Positions 9,064 through 18,506 of a DNA stretch of 36,178 bases are shown in pieces; positions within the stretch are counted from its first letter, which is position 1, and the number at the start of each line of letters is the position of its first letter. The notes beneath the pieces are model-generated. The model did no database searches. It worked only from the letters and a program-made list of their open reading frames with translations, and was not told where the DNA came from. Position numbers and translations under genes: made by a program. The stretch covers positions 1 through 36,178 of the forward strand of contig JAMPYE010000003.1 in NCBI GenBank assembly GCA_023700825.1, given 5' to 3'. The DNA is from Thermoanaerobaculia bacterium. Lineage in GTDB: Bacteria; Acidobacteriota; Thermoanaerobaculia; Gp7-AA8.

Positions 9064-11108
9064 AGTTTTTCGTCCTGCCGCGACATCAGCTCGTGGAGGT
9101 CCTCGACGGGGCGCGGTCTGCTGAACAGGAAGCCCTGCATCTGTTCGCACTGTTGCGAGCGGAGGAACTCCGACTGGCTCTCGGTCTCGACCCCTTCGGC
9201 GATCACCGTGAGGCGCAGCTTGTGCGCCATCGCGATCACCGCGCTGACGATGGCCGCGTCGTTCTCGTTCGTTTCGATGTCGCGCACGAACGACTGGTCG
9301 ATCTTGAGGCTGTCGATCGGGAAGCGGCGGAGGTAGCTCAGCGACGAGTAACCGGTGCCGAAGTCGTCGATCGAGATGCGAAGCCCCATCGCCTTGAGGT
9401 CGACGAGCATCTTGATCGCCATCTCCGGATTGCGCATCGCGTTGCTCTCCGTGATCTCGATCTCGAGGAACTCGGCGGGAAGGCCGGTCTTCTCCAGGAC
9501 GCGGGCGATGACCTGCGGCAGGTCCTTCTGATGGAATTGCCGCGGCGAGAGGTTGACGGCCACGCGCAGATCCCAGCCACGGTCGCGTCTCCAGGCGGCG
9601 GCTTCCGTGCACGCCTTCTCCAGGACCCATTCGCCGATCGGGATGATGAGCCCGACCTCCTCGGCGATCGGGATGAACGTGTTGGGAGGAACCAGCCCGC
9701 GCGTCGGGTGAAACCAGCGGATCAGCGCCTCCATGCAGAGCACGCGCCCGTTCGCCGAATCGATCTGCGGCTGGAAGTGGAGCCGGAGCTCGTCGCGCTG
9801 AAGCGCGCGGCGGAGGTCGTTCTCCAGCTCGAAGCGCTCGGCCGCGTGATCGCCGCTCGTCTGGCCGAAGAACTCGAAGGTGTTGCGCCCTGCGTCCTTG
9901 GCCCTGTACATCGCGACGTCGGCGTTCCTCAGGAGCGTCTCGGCGTCCTTGCCGTCGATGCCCGACATGGCGAGGCCCATGCTCGCGGTCATGAAGAACT
10001 CGCGCCCCTCGAGGAGGAAGGGCTCGGTGATCGAAGCAAGGAGCTTGCCGGCGATGTGGGCCGCGTCCTCGCGTGACTTGACGTGATGGAGGATGACGGT
10101 GAACTCGTCGCCGCCCAGGCGCGCGACCGTGTCGTACTCGCGCAGGCAATTCTGCAGCCGGTACGCGACCAGCTGAAGGAGCTGGTCGCCCACACGATGG
10201 CTCAGCGTGTCGTTGATCGCCTTGAAGTGGTCGAGATCGAGGAAGGCGACGCAGACGTGGCGGGTCAGGCGCCCCGCCTGGCTCAGGGCCACCTCGAGTC
10301 GCTCACGGAGAAGCGTGGGGTTCGGCAGCCCGGTGAGGGCGTCGTAGTTCGACTGGTACGCGATCTGTTCCTCGGCGAGGCGGCGGGCGGTGATGTCGAA
10401 CATCGTCCCTTCGACGAAGACGCGCTCGCCGTCGTCGATGAGCGCGAGATTCTGCAGCGCCCAGGCCGGCGTGCCGTCGGCCTTTCGCATGCAGACCTCG
10501 ATGCGGCTCTTCGTCCGTTCCTTCTTGAGCTCGCGGAAGAGCGTCTCGCGCTCTTGCGGCTCGAGGTAGGGGCTCGGGTCTCCGCTCTCGAGCAGGGCGC
10601 GCTGTGAGGGATACCCGAGCATCTGCGCGAACGAGTCGTTGCAGTCGAGGATCCGCCCCTCCAGATCGCAACGGTAGATTCCGGCGAGGTTGTGCTCGAA
10701 GAGCTGGCGGTAGCGGCTTGCGAGCGACCGATGATCGGCGCCCTCGGCCACTGGCGGGACTTCGCGGGCGGTCACGATGATCGAGCCGTCGATCCGCTCG
10801 CTGCCCAGGGCGAGCTCCACCCGCGCGGGCTGGCCGGGATGTGACGCCGTCAGCGTGATGCATCGTTCTGCGGCGCCGTCGGTCGAACGGCGTGCAAGCG
10901 CAAGTCTCTCGGCAGCGTCCTCTTCGAGAAAACGCTCCGCGAAGAAGGTGCCGTCGAGCGGCAGCCCAAGCAAGGCCGACGCCGGAGCGTTCGCAACAAG
11001 CACCGTTCCGTCCGTGCCCAGGACGAGCATCGGCACCGCCGCCGCCTCTACGAACTCCCGGTCGGCCTTCCGGCGGGTTCCACGCTGTTTTTCGGTTTCC
11101 GAGGCCAT
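9057..11108 (-). CDS. PAS-GGDEF-EAL protein (c-di-GMP synthesis/hydrolysis)
   Basis: GGDEF motif in RLGGDEFTVILHH; EAL signature CMEALIRWFHP; DDFGTGYSSLSYL; VIAEGVET. ATG at 11108 (MASETEKQRG) preferred over the longer ORF. Confidence 0.93.
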   Translation of the reverse strand: MASETEKQRGTRRKADREFVEAAAVPMLVLGTDGTVLVANAPASALLGLPLDGTFFAERFLEEDAAERLALARRSTDGAAERCITLTASHPGQPARVELALGSERIDGSIIVTAREVPPVAEGADHRSLASRYRQLFEHNLAGIYRCDLEGRILDCNDSFAQMLGYPSQRALLESGDPSPYLEPQERETLFRELKKERTKSRIEVCMRKADGTPAWALQNLALIDDGERVFVEGTMFDITARRLAEEQIAYQSNYDALTGLPNPTLLRERLEVALSQAGRLTRHVCVAFLDLDHFKAINDTLSHRVGDQLLQLVAYRLQNCLREYDTVARLGGDEFTVILHHVKSREDAAHIAGKLLASITEPFLLEGREFFMTASMGLAMSGIDGKDAETLLRNADVAMYRAKDAGRNTFEFFGQTSGDHAAERFELENDLRRALQRDELRLHFQPQIDSANGRVLCMEALIRWFHPTRGLVPPNTFIPIAEEVGLIIPIGEWVLEKACTEAAAWRRDRGWDLRVAVNLSPRQFHQKDLPQVIARVLEKTGLPAEFLEIEITESNAMRNPEMAIKMLVDLKAMGLRISIDDFGTGYSSLSYLRRFPIDSLKIDQSFVRDIETNENDAAIVSAVIAMAHKLRLTVIAEGVETESQSEFLRSQQCEQMQGFLFSRPRPVEDLHELMSRQDEKLN

Positions 11109-11273
11109 CAGTTCTGCAGTGTAAAGCTTACCGCGCCTTTTGCCGGAATCGTTGTGACTCGCGACACCTTTACCGACCTGGCAACCACGCCCGATGCGCG
11201 CATCGTCTTGACTCGCCACTGAATACGAAGTAATGGTGCGATCGTTTCAACGACCCAACCAAAGGGAGTAGAC

Positions 11274-11798
11274 ATGGTTTCGATCGAATGGCCGGCCCGC
11301 CGCATCCTCAAAGAGCTCTGCAGCCCGGAGCGACGTCGCGACATCCTCCTCGCGTTCTGGACGCGAGGAGACCAGACGAGCCGGCGAATGGCGCAGGCGC
11401 AGCTCGCGAAGAGCCTCCACTTCCGCGACGAGACGATGAAAAAGCTCCCGGCCGGGAAGAAGGCCGAGTTGCTCGCGGCTCGACTCGCGTCGACCGAGTT
11501 CGAGCCACACTTCGAGGCCGCGTTGCTGACGTTTCACGTCCTCGAGCGCGGCGAGTTGATGGGCGCGTTCCTCGACGCGTGGGGAATCCGGCACAAGGAG
11601 GGCTCGATCGAGGACGACGAGTACACCGTGCCGAGCCGCGAGAAAGTCGAGTCGGCGGTCGCCGAGCTGGGCGAGCGATTCGCCAAGGACGACGTCCTGC
11701 TCTACGTCGCTACGGCAGGGCTCGTCATGGGGCAGGGGATGCCCGAGTGGCGCGAGTCGACGTGGCCCGTCGTCGACGCGAACGTCTCCGCGTCGTGA
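11274..11798 (+). CDS. Hypothetical cytoplasmic protein
   Basis: ORF preceded by AAAGGGAG and ATG at 11274. No recognised family. Confidence 0.72.
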   Translation: MVSIEWPARRILKELCSPERRRDILLAFWTRGDQTSRRMAQAQLAKSLHFRDETMKKLPAGKKAELLAARLASTEFEPHFEAALLTFHVLERGELMGAFLDAWGIRHKEGSIEDDEYTVPSREKVESAVAELGERFAKDDVLLYVATAGLVMGQGMPEWRESTWPVVDANVSAS

Positions 11799-11817
11799 GC
11801 TCCGGTTCCGCCGCGGC

Positions 11818-12663
11818 TCAGAGGATGCGCTCTTCGCCCGAGTAGACGTTCATCTGCTCGTCGCGCAGAAAGCCGACGAGTGTCATGCCGAACTCGCGTG
11901 CCAGGTCGATCGCGAGGCTCGACGGCGCTCCGATCGCGGCCAGGATCGAGCAGCTCGCGGCCAGCGATTTCTGCACCAGCTCGAATCCTGCGCGGCCGCT
12001 GACGAGGATGATCCGGTCGCGGAGCGGAGTCGCCCCGGCAATGAACTGGTTTCCGATGATCTTGTCCAGCGCGTTGTGGCGCCCCACGTCCTCGCGACTC
12101 TCGAGAAGCCGCCCCTCGCTGTCGAAAAGCGCCGTCGCGTGAATGCCTCCGGTCGAGGCGAACACCTCCTGCGACGCCCCGAGCGCCGACGGAAGGGAGT
12201 GGAGGACGTTAGCGGGGACCCGCGGCCCCTTCTCGAGGGTCGGCTTTACCGCGAGGTGCACTGCCTCGATCGAGGTCTTGCCGCATACGCCGCAGCTCGA
12301 CGCCGTATAGATGTGGCGCTCGAGCCTTCGGTAGTCGACTTCGACTCCGTCTGCCAGGTCGACACGAACGACGTTCCTGGTCTCGTTCGGCCCCGCTCCG
12401 GGGCCGCAATGGCGGATGTCCCTGACGTCCGAGGCCTTCGCGATGATCCCTTCGGTGAAGAGAAAACCGGCGGCGAGCTCGAAGTCGTCGCCGGGCGTGC
12501 GCATCGTGATCGAGATTGTCCTGTGGGAGAAGCGTCCGCTTGCCCACGACCCAAGCTGGATCTCGAGCGGCTCCTCGATCGCGACCATGTCGCTCGCGGT
12601 CGAGGGGTTCCGCCCACGGGCGAGCCGTGTCCGGGAGATCTCCAAAGCCCGTGGATTGGTCAT
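11818..12663 (-). CDS. fdhD: Formate dehydrogenase accessory sulfurtransferase FdhD
   Basis: SSCGVCGKTSIEAV (CxxC), STGGIHATALF and EDVGRHNALDKIIG are FdhD hallmarks. ATG at 12663 (MTNPRALEIS). Confidence 0.93.
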   Translation of the reverse strand: MTNPRALEISRTRLARGRNPSTASDMVAIEEPLEIQLGSWASGRFSHRTISITMRTPGDDFELAAGFLFTEGIIAKASDVRDIRHCGPGAGPNETRNVVRVDLADGVEVDYRRLERHIYTASSCGVCGKTSIEAVHLAVKPTLEKGPRVPANVLHSLPSALGASQEVFASTGGIHATALFDSEGRLLESREDVGRHNALDKIIGNQFIAGATPLRDRIILVSGRAGFELVQKSLAASCSILAAIGAPSSLAIDLAREFGMTLVGFLRDEQMNVYSGEERIL

Positions 12664-12869
12664 GTTGGCGCAGATTGTAACGCCCGGCAGCGGGAGGGCC
12701 GTCGGGAACAAGTGCGGGGATGGATGCAATTTAGCTCGAAATCTACCAAAACTGAGTCCTCTATTGTGGACACTAAATTGAAATACGGTCCGGAGGGGGG
12801 TGGTTGTCGGGCGCTCAAAGAGGGAAGACTGCTCCCGAAACCAAGACAGATGGAGAACGAAACAAACCT

Positions 12870-13637
12870 ATGACGACCAGCCTGCTCATCGACGACGTGC
12901 GAGTGATCTGCGCTTGCCAGCGCGGAACTCACGAGACCTCGCCGACGCTGTCTCGCCTGGCCGCCCGCGCGAATGGGGCCTTGCCGCTCGCGCTTTCGCT
13001 TTGCCTGGCGATCACCAGCCTCGGATTCACGAAGTGGATTCCCGCCTCGGACCATCCCGCGGTCGCAGGTCTGCCGGAGGCCGATGCCTCCGACGACCGC
13101 GCCCTGACCGGCCCCCCGGCCGAGCTTCGAACGGACGACAACGTCGTCAACCGCGAACAGCTCGATGCGGCGCGCCGCAGCTACTTTCACCGCCATGTGC
13201 CTTTTGGCGCGCTCATCTATCGCGAAGCGGTTCGCAACGGGCTCGAGCCTGAGCTGGTTGCGGCCATCGTCCGCGCGGAGTCGAACTTCCGGCCGGTTGC
13301 CGTCTCTGAGAAGAGCGCTACAGGCCTGATGCAGCTGATTCCCTCGACCGGCAAGGAACACGGGGTCGAGGATCTGACTGATCCGCAGGCGAACGTTCGC
13401 GCCGGAGTGAAGTACCTTCGCCGGTTGAACGACCAGTACGGCGGAAACCTCTCCCTGACGCTCGCGGCGTACAACGCGGGCGAGGGGGCCGTTCGCAAGT
13501 ACGACGGGGTTCCTCCGTACCGCGAGACGCAGCAATACGTGCGTCGCGTTTCCAGCTATCGCCGGGCGTTCCGGCAGGCCGTGGCCTATCAGGCCGTGTA
13601 CGGCGAGGCCCCTGAGGGCCATCCGGCACAAAGGTGA
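12870..13637 (+). CDS. Lytic transglycosylase, SLT domain
   Basis: RAESNFRPVAVSEKSATGLMQLIPSTG and LTLAAYNAGEGAVRKYDGVPPYRETQQYV. Confidence 0.92.
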   Translation: MTTSLLIDDVRVICACQRGTHETSPTLSRLAARANGALPLALSLCLAITSLGFTKWIPASDHPAVAGLPEADASDDRALTGPPAELRTDDNVVNREQLDAARRSYFHRHVPFGALIYREAVRNGLEPELVAAIVRAESNFRPVAVSEKSATGLMQLIPSTGKEHGVEDLTDPQANVRAGVKYLRRLNDQYGGNLSLTLAAYNAGEGAVRKYDGVPPYRETQQYVRRVSSYRRAFRQAVAYQAVYGEAPEGHPAQR

Positions 13638-13644
13638 CGGATCG

Positions 13645-13670
13645 CACCCTTGCGAATCTCGCGAAGGGTG
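13645..13670 (+). promoter_or_regulatory. Hairpin in the leader of the ccm operon
   Basis: CACCCTTGCGA-ATC-TCGCGAAGGGTG: 11-bp stem with one bulged base and no U-tract. Confidence 0.45.
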
Positions 13671-14426
13671 AGAGAATGTGCCGGCTTGAGCGGACCGAGT
13701 ACCCCGCAATCCTCCCCTTCCCACGCTGTCGACGTGCGCGGAGTCTCGCGCAGGTACGGCCGCCGGTGGGCTCTCATCGACGTGTCGTTCACGGTGCCTC
13801 ACGGCAAGGTCGTGATGGTTGCCGGGAGGAACGGCTCGGGTAAGTCGACGCTGTTGCGCGTGCTTTCCACCGCGATCCGGCCGGATCTGGGTACCGCGAA
13901 GATCGAAGGCTTCGACCTCAAGCACGAGCGCGACGACGTCCGCCGGAAAGTCGCGATCCTTGGACATGCGTCGTACACCTACGACGAGCTGAGCGCCATC
14001 GAGAACCTTCAGCTGATGGCGCGGCTCGTCGGAGTCGACTCGAGCCGCGAGGCGATGCTGCACCTGCTCAACCAGGTCGGCCTCGCAGAGCGCGCCGAGG
14101 ACTCGATCAACACGTTCTCGGCCGGAATGCGCAAGCGGATCTCGCTCGCGCGGGTGCTGTTGCAGAAAGCGACGGTGGTGATGCTCGACGAGCCGTACGG
14201 TCAGCTCGATCCTCCCGGATTCCGGTTCATCGACGGGATGGTGCGGCATCTCCGCGACGAGGGTGTGACGCTGCTGATGGCGACCCATCAGCTCGAGCGG
14301 GCCTCGGCGCTCTGCGACCTCGGCATCGTGCTCGATCGTGGACGCCTGACCTGGGAAGGAGCGGCGAAGGACCTTCCCAGCGAGGGAGGGCTCGAGCCCG
14401 CGGGCACCCCGGAGGGCGGCCCATGA
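13650..14426 (+). CDS. ccmA: Heme exporter ABC ATPase CcmA (start may be TTG at 13686)
   Basis: Walker A GRNGSGKST, signature FSAGMRKRISLAR, Walker B VVMLDEP. First gene of the ccm cluster. Confidence 0.9.
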   Translation: MRISRRVRECAGLSGPSTPQSSPSHAVDVRGVSRRYGRRWALIDVSFTVPHGKVVMVAGRNGSGKSTLLRVLSTAIRPDLGTAKIEGFDLKHERDDVRRKVAILGHASYTYDELSAIENLQLMARLVGVDSSREAMLHLLNQVGLAERAEDSINTFSAGMRKRISLARVLLQKATVVMLDEPYGQLDPPGFRFIDGMVRHLRDEGVTLLMATHQLERASALCDLGIVLDRGRLTWEGAAKDLPSEGGLEPAGTPEGGP

Positions 14427-15088
14427 GGCAACTCATTGCCGCGCTCCGCAAGGAGATGTTGCTGCAGTGGAGGACCCGGGCGCAGATTCTCGCCATTTTC
14501 GTCTTCGGCGCGACGTCACTGCTGCTGTTCAGTTTCGCCGTGGGGCCGAATTCCACGGCGCTTCGCCTGCACGCTGCCGGGTTCCTCTGGCTCGCCCTTC
14601 TGCTCTCCTCGACGCTTGCGCTGGCCGAGAGCTTCCAGCTCGAAACCGAGCAAAAGGGGCTCGAGGGGCTGCTGCTGCTGCCCGCGAGCGCCAGGGCGAT
14701 GTACTACGCCAAGGCGATCGCCAATGCGTTCCAGCTATCGATCCTCGGCATCGCGCTGGTGCCGGTGATGGTCGTGCTCTACGACGTGAGCATCGAAAAC
14801 CTGTTCGGGGTGTTCGGGGTCATCGTGCTGGGCGCCGCGGGGCTTTCGGCCCCGGGAACGATTTACTCCGCCATGGCCTCGCAGGCGAGGGCGAAACAAA
14901 CCCTGCTCCCGCTGCTGTTGTTCCCGCTGGTCGTACCGGTCCTGCTCGCGTCGGTCAAGGCGACCTCGCTTCTCATCGCCGGTGACCCGATGGGCCAGCT
15001 CAAGTCATGGGTGACACTAGTCACAAGTTTCGATCTCATCTACTGGTCACTATGCGGCCTGGTATTTGGTCGCGTCGTGGAGGATTGA
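14423..15088 (+). CDS. ccmB: Heme exporter membrane protein CcmB
   Basis: Six-TM-like protein with RKEMLLQWRTRAQI and ALAESFQLETEQKGLEGLLLLP. 4-bp overlap with ccmA. Confidence 0.93.
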   Translation: MRQLIAALRKEMLLQWRTRAQILAIFVFGATSLLLFSFAVGPNSTALRLHAAGFLWLALLLSSTLALAESFQLETEQKGLEGLLLLPASARAMYYAKAIANAFQLSILGIALVPVMVVLYDVSIENLFGVFGVIVLGAAGLSAPGTIYSAMASQARAKQTLLPLLLFPLVVPVLLASVKATSLLIAGDPMGQLKSWVTLVTSFDLIYWSLCGLVFGRVVED

Positions 15089-15829
15089 TTGTCCGACCCC
15101 CTGTTCGATAACGCCGCATCCGAAGGGCGTCCCGTGGTGGCTTGGGTCCTGATCGGTCTCGGGATCGCAACGCTGTTGTTCGGTTCCTACGTCGGCCTCT
15201 TCGTGGCGCCGCAGGAAAAATTCATGGGCGAGGTCTACCGCATCCTCTTCGTCCATGTGCCGACCGCGTGGAACGCGCTGCTCGCGCTCACGTTCGCCTT
15301 CGGCTGCGCGCTGATGTTCCTTTTCCGGGGCGACTGGCGCTGGGATGCGCGGCTCGAGGCGGGCATCGAGATCGGCGTCGTGCTCTCGTTTCTCCTCTGC
15401 TGCCAGGGTGCGATCTGGGCGAAGCCGACCTGGGGCGTCTGGTGGGACTGGGATCCGCGCCTGACCACGACGGCCGTGCTGCTCGCCGCGTTCCTCGGCA
15501 TCCTCGCGCTCCGGCGCTTCGTCGACGATCCGGTCAAGCGCGCGACGTGGTCTTCGGTCGCGACGGTGATCGCCTACGTCGACGTGCCGATCGTCTACTT
15601 CTCGGTGAAATGGTGGAACTCGCTGCACCAGATGCAGTCGACGCCGAACACCGTGTCTTCCGCGTTTCACCTGCCGCTCCGCGTCAACGCGATCGGCATC
15701 CTGCTCCTCCTGATCGGCGTCATCACGCTCCGAACGCGGATCGCGAAGATGCGCCTGCGCGAGGAGCTTGCCCCGCCGGAGCCCGCCGCGGGATCGGCGA
15801 TGGAATACGCGCCAGGAGCCGGACGATGA
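15089..15829 (+). CDS. ccmC: Heme handling protein CcmC
   Basis: WWD-type motif WAKPTWGVWWDWDPRLT plus HVPTAWNA and VKWWNSLHQ. TTG start. Confidence 0.94.
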   Translation: MSDPLFDNAASEGRPVVAWVLIGLGIATLLFGSYVGLFVAPQEKFMGEVYRILFVHVPTAWNALLALTFAFGCALMFLFRGDWRWDARLEAGIEIGVVLSFLLCCQGAIWAKPTWGVWWDWDPRLTTTAVLLAAFLGILALRRFVDDPVKRATWSSVATVIAYVDVPIVYFSVKWWNSLHQMQSTPNTVSSAFHLPLRVNAIGILLLLIGVITLRTRIAKMRLREELAPPEPAAGSAMEYAPGAGR

Positions 15830-15990
15830 ACGAGACGAGCGGAGTGATTTCCGGCGGGTGGGAGTTCGTCACCGCCGCCTACGCGATCACGGCAGTCTTC
15901 CTGGGGGGGTACGTGGTTTCGGTCCTCGCCCGTTTCTCCAGGGAGAGCAAGGCAGCCCGGCGTCGCGCCTCGGGCTCGGAGGTGAACTAA
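15826..15990 (+). CDS. ccmD: CcmD-like small membrane protein (54 aa)
   Basis: MNETSGVISGGWEFVTAAYAITAVFLGGYVVSVLARFSRESKAARRRASGSEVN: one TM with a basic tail, located between ccmC and ccmE. In the ORF track it is hidden inside the out-of-frame ORF 15142..15990. Confidence 0.8.
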   Translation: MNETSGVISGGWEFVTAAYAITAVFLGGYVVSVLARFSRESKAARRRASGSEVN

Positions 15991-16481
15991 TGAGTGAACC
16001 CGTCATGAACGAAGCACCGGTGTCGCGCAAGAACGCGTCGCGAAACAAGTGGGCGGCAGTCGGCGCGTTGGGCGTCGCACTCGTCGCGTTTCTGCTGATC
16101 ACGGTCAGCGGCATCGGAGACAATCTCGTCTACTACTGGACTCCGAGCGATCTCGAAGCGAACCGCGACAAAGCGGTCGGCGCCACCATCCGTCTCGGCG
16201 GCATGGTCAAGCCCGGCTCGATCGTCGGCGGAAAGAACGGATCGACGCTCGAGTTCGACGTCACTGATTACAAATCGACGGTCCACGTGAAATCGAACGG
16301 CGTGCCGCCGCAGATGTTTCGCGAAGAGATCGGCGTCGTTGTCGAAGGCACCATGACCGATGCGGGCCATTTCGAGTGCAACCGCCTCATGGTTTCGCAC
16401 GGCAACGAGTACCGGGCACCCAAAGAAGGTGAGCACCCGGACGTCAAAGAGCTCATCCAGTCAACCGAAGGCCTCGAGTAG
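15990..16481 (+). CDS. ccmE: Heme chaperone CcmE
   Basis: N-terminal TM, VGATIRLGGMVKPGSI, and the heme-binding HxxxY motif SHGNEY. Confidence 0.93.
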   Translation: MSEPVMNEAPVSRKNASRNKWAAVGALGVALVAFLLITVSGIGDNLVYYWTPSDLEANRDKAVGATIRLGGMVKPGSIVGGKNGSTLEFDVTDYKSTVHVKSNGVPPQMFREEIGVVVEGTMTDAGHFECNRLMVSHGNEYRAPKEGEHPDVKELIQSTEGLE

Positions 16482-16496
16482 CGGAGGGTTCCCCCC

Positions 16497-18506
16497 GTGG
16501 TTCCTCTTATTGGTCGTACCCTGATCCTGCTGTCTCTTCTCGCGGCGGCTTCGGGCGCCATCATCGCGTTCACCGCGGGCTCCCGGAAGAGCGTCGTCGG
16601 AGCGCTTTGGGCCCGGCGGTTCGCGTACACCTACGCGATCCTCATCTCGTCGGCGAACTTCCTGATGATCTACGCGCTGATCGCGCACGACTTCACGGTC
16701 GGGTACGTCGCGCAGGTCGGCTCGCGGGCCACTCCCCTCTGGGTGACGATCTCGAGCCTCTGGTCGTCGCTCGAAGGATCGATCCTGTTCTGGGGCCTGG
16801 TGCTCGGCATCTACGTCTTCGTCGCGACGTGGACCTGCCGCAAGCACTACCCGGAGCATCTGCCTTACGCGATCGCCGTGTGGCTTGCGTGCGGCGCGTT
16901 CTTCAGCTTCCTGCTCGCGGGCCCGGCGCAGCCGTTTCACACCGTGCTGAACCCGCCGATGGACGGCCCGGGACCGAATCCGCTCCTTCAGAACCACGTC
17001 CTGATGGTACTGCACCCGCCGTTCCTCTACCTCGGCTACGTCGGAATGACGATCCCCTTCGGTCTCGCGTCGGCGGCGCTGCTCGTCGGGCGGCTCGGGC
17101 ACGAGTTCCTCCGTCCGCTTCGCACCTGGCTGCTGCTTCCGTGGACGTTTCTCACGGTCGCGATCGTCATGGGTGGCTGGTGGGCTTACGAGGTTCTCGG
17201 ATGGGGCGGCTACTGGGCCTGGGATCCCGTCGAGAATGCGTCGTTCCTGCCATGGCTGACCGCGACGGCGGCGCTTCACTCGGCGCTCGTCATGGAGCGA
17301 CGCTCGATCCTCAAGGGTTGGACCGTCACGCTCGTGATGGCGAGCTTCCTGCTGACGGTCCTCGGCACATTCATGACGCGCTCGGGCGTGTTCAACTCCG
17401 TTCACTCGTTCACGCAGAGCTCGATCGGACCCACGATCCTGGCATTCCTTGCGGTCTCGCTCGTCTGGTCGGTGCTGATCCTCGCAATGCGCGTCGATCA
17501 TCTCTCCGCCGAAGGTCAGATCGATTCGGGCAAGAGCCGCGAGGGCGCGTTCCTCGCGAACAACCTGCTCTTCGTGCTCTTCACCTTCACGGTGCTGATC
17601 GGCACGGTCTTCCCGCTGGTGGTCGAGGCGGTCAAGGGCGTGCAAATGAGCGTCGGAAGCCCCTACTTCAACAGGATGTCGGTGCCGATCGGTGTTGCAC
17701 TGCTGTTTCTCATGGGCGTCGGTCCGGCGCTTCCGTGGGGAAGGGCGACGAAGCAGCAGATGATCAAGGCTCTCGTTCCGCCAATCATCGGCGGAGTCAT
17801 CCTGCTCGCGATCGGTTTCGCTGTCGGCGCGCGCAACGCATGGACGCTGCTGGCTCTCTTCTTCGGCGGATACACGGCACAGGTGACCCTGCGTGAGATG
17901 TGGCTGCCGCTCGTCCAGAGGATGAAGGGAGGCGCGGGCATCGGCCAGGCGCTCGTCGAAGGCCAGCTCGTTCGCGGGCGCCGGCGTTTCGCCGCGTACG
18001 TCGTTCACGCGGCGGTCGTGGTCATCATCGTTTCGATCGCGGTGTCGAGCACGATGCAGCAATCGACAGAAGTGCAGCTGATGAAGGGCCAGTCGGCGAA
18101 GATTGGCCCGTACGAATTGACGCTCCAGGGCGTCGAGACGGTATCGGAGGCGCATCGAGAGGGAGTGCTCGCGAGGCTCTCCGTGACGAAGAACGGCAAG
18201 CCCAGCGGCGAGATGCTGCCGCGGATGAACTACTACGCGATGAGCAAGGATCCGATCGGCACGCCCGAGGTTCGGACGACGCTCACGCACGACCTTTACC
18301 TGTCGATCATGAACATCGACGAGCGCTCGCAGTCGGTCGGCCTTCACCTGATCATCAACCCGATGGTCGGCTGGATCTGGATCGCGACTGGAGTCATGGC
18401 GCTCGGCGGCTTCATGGCGACCTGGCCGACGAAGTCACGACGCAACGAGGCAATTCTGCGTGACGCCGCGCAAGCGCGCGGAGGAGAGGCCGTCGTTGAA
18501 TCGTAA
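16497..18506 (+). CDS. ccmF: Heme lyase CcmF
   Basis: GGYWAWDPVENASFLPWL motif, GTFMTRSGVFNSVHSF, multiple TM segments. GTG start. Confidence 0.96.
   Translation: MVPLIGRTLILLSLLAAASGAIIAFTAGSRKSVVGALWARRFAYTYAILISSANFLMIYALIAHDFTVGYVAQVGSRATPLWVTISSLWSSLEGSILFWGLVLGIYVFVATWTCRKHYPEHLPYAIAVWLACGAFFSFLLAGPAQPFHTVLNPPMDGPGPNPLLQNHVLMVLHPPFLYLGYVGMTIPFGLASAALLVGRLGHEFLRPLRTWLLLPWTFLTVAIVMGGWWAYEVLGWGGYWAWDPVENASFLPWLTATAALHSALVMERRSILKGWTVTLVMASFLLTVLGTFMTRSGVFNSVHSFTQSSIGPTILAFLAVSLVWSVLILAMRVDHLSAEGQIDSGKSREGAFLANNLLFVLFTFTVLIGTVFPLVVEAVKGVQMSVGSPYFNRMSVPIGVALLFLMGVGPALPWGRATKQQMIKALVPPIIGGVILLAIGFAVGARNAWTLLALFFGGYTAQVTLREMWLPLVQRMKGGAGIGQALVEGQLVRGRRRFAAYVVHAAVVVIIVSIAVSSTMQQSTEVQLMKGQSAKIGPYELTLQGVETVSEAHREGVLARLSVTKNGKPSGEMLPRMNYYAMSKDPIGTPEVRTTLTHDLYLSIMNIDERSQSVGLHLIINPMVGWIWIATGVMALGGFMATWPTKSRRNEAILRDAAQARGGEAVVES

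Noticed and set aside
16461-18347. 628-aa ORF on the minus strand opposite ccmF
   Set aside because: Antisense artefact rich in Arg/Asp/His; ccmF is unmistakable on the plus strand.
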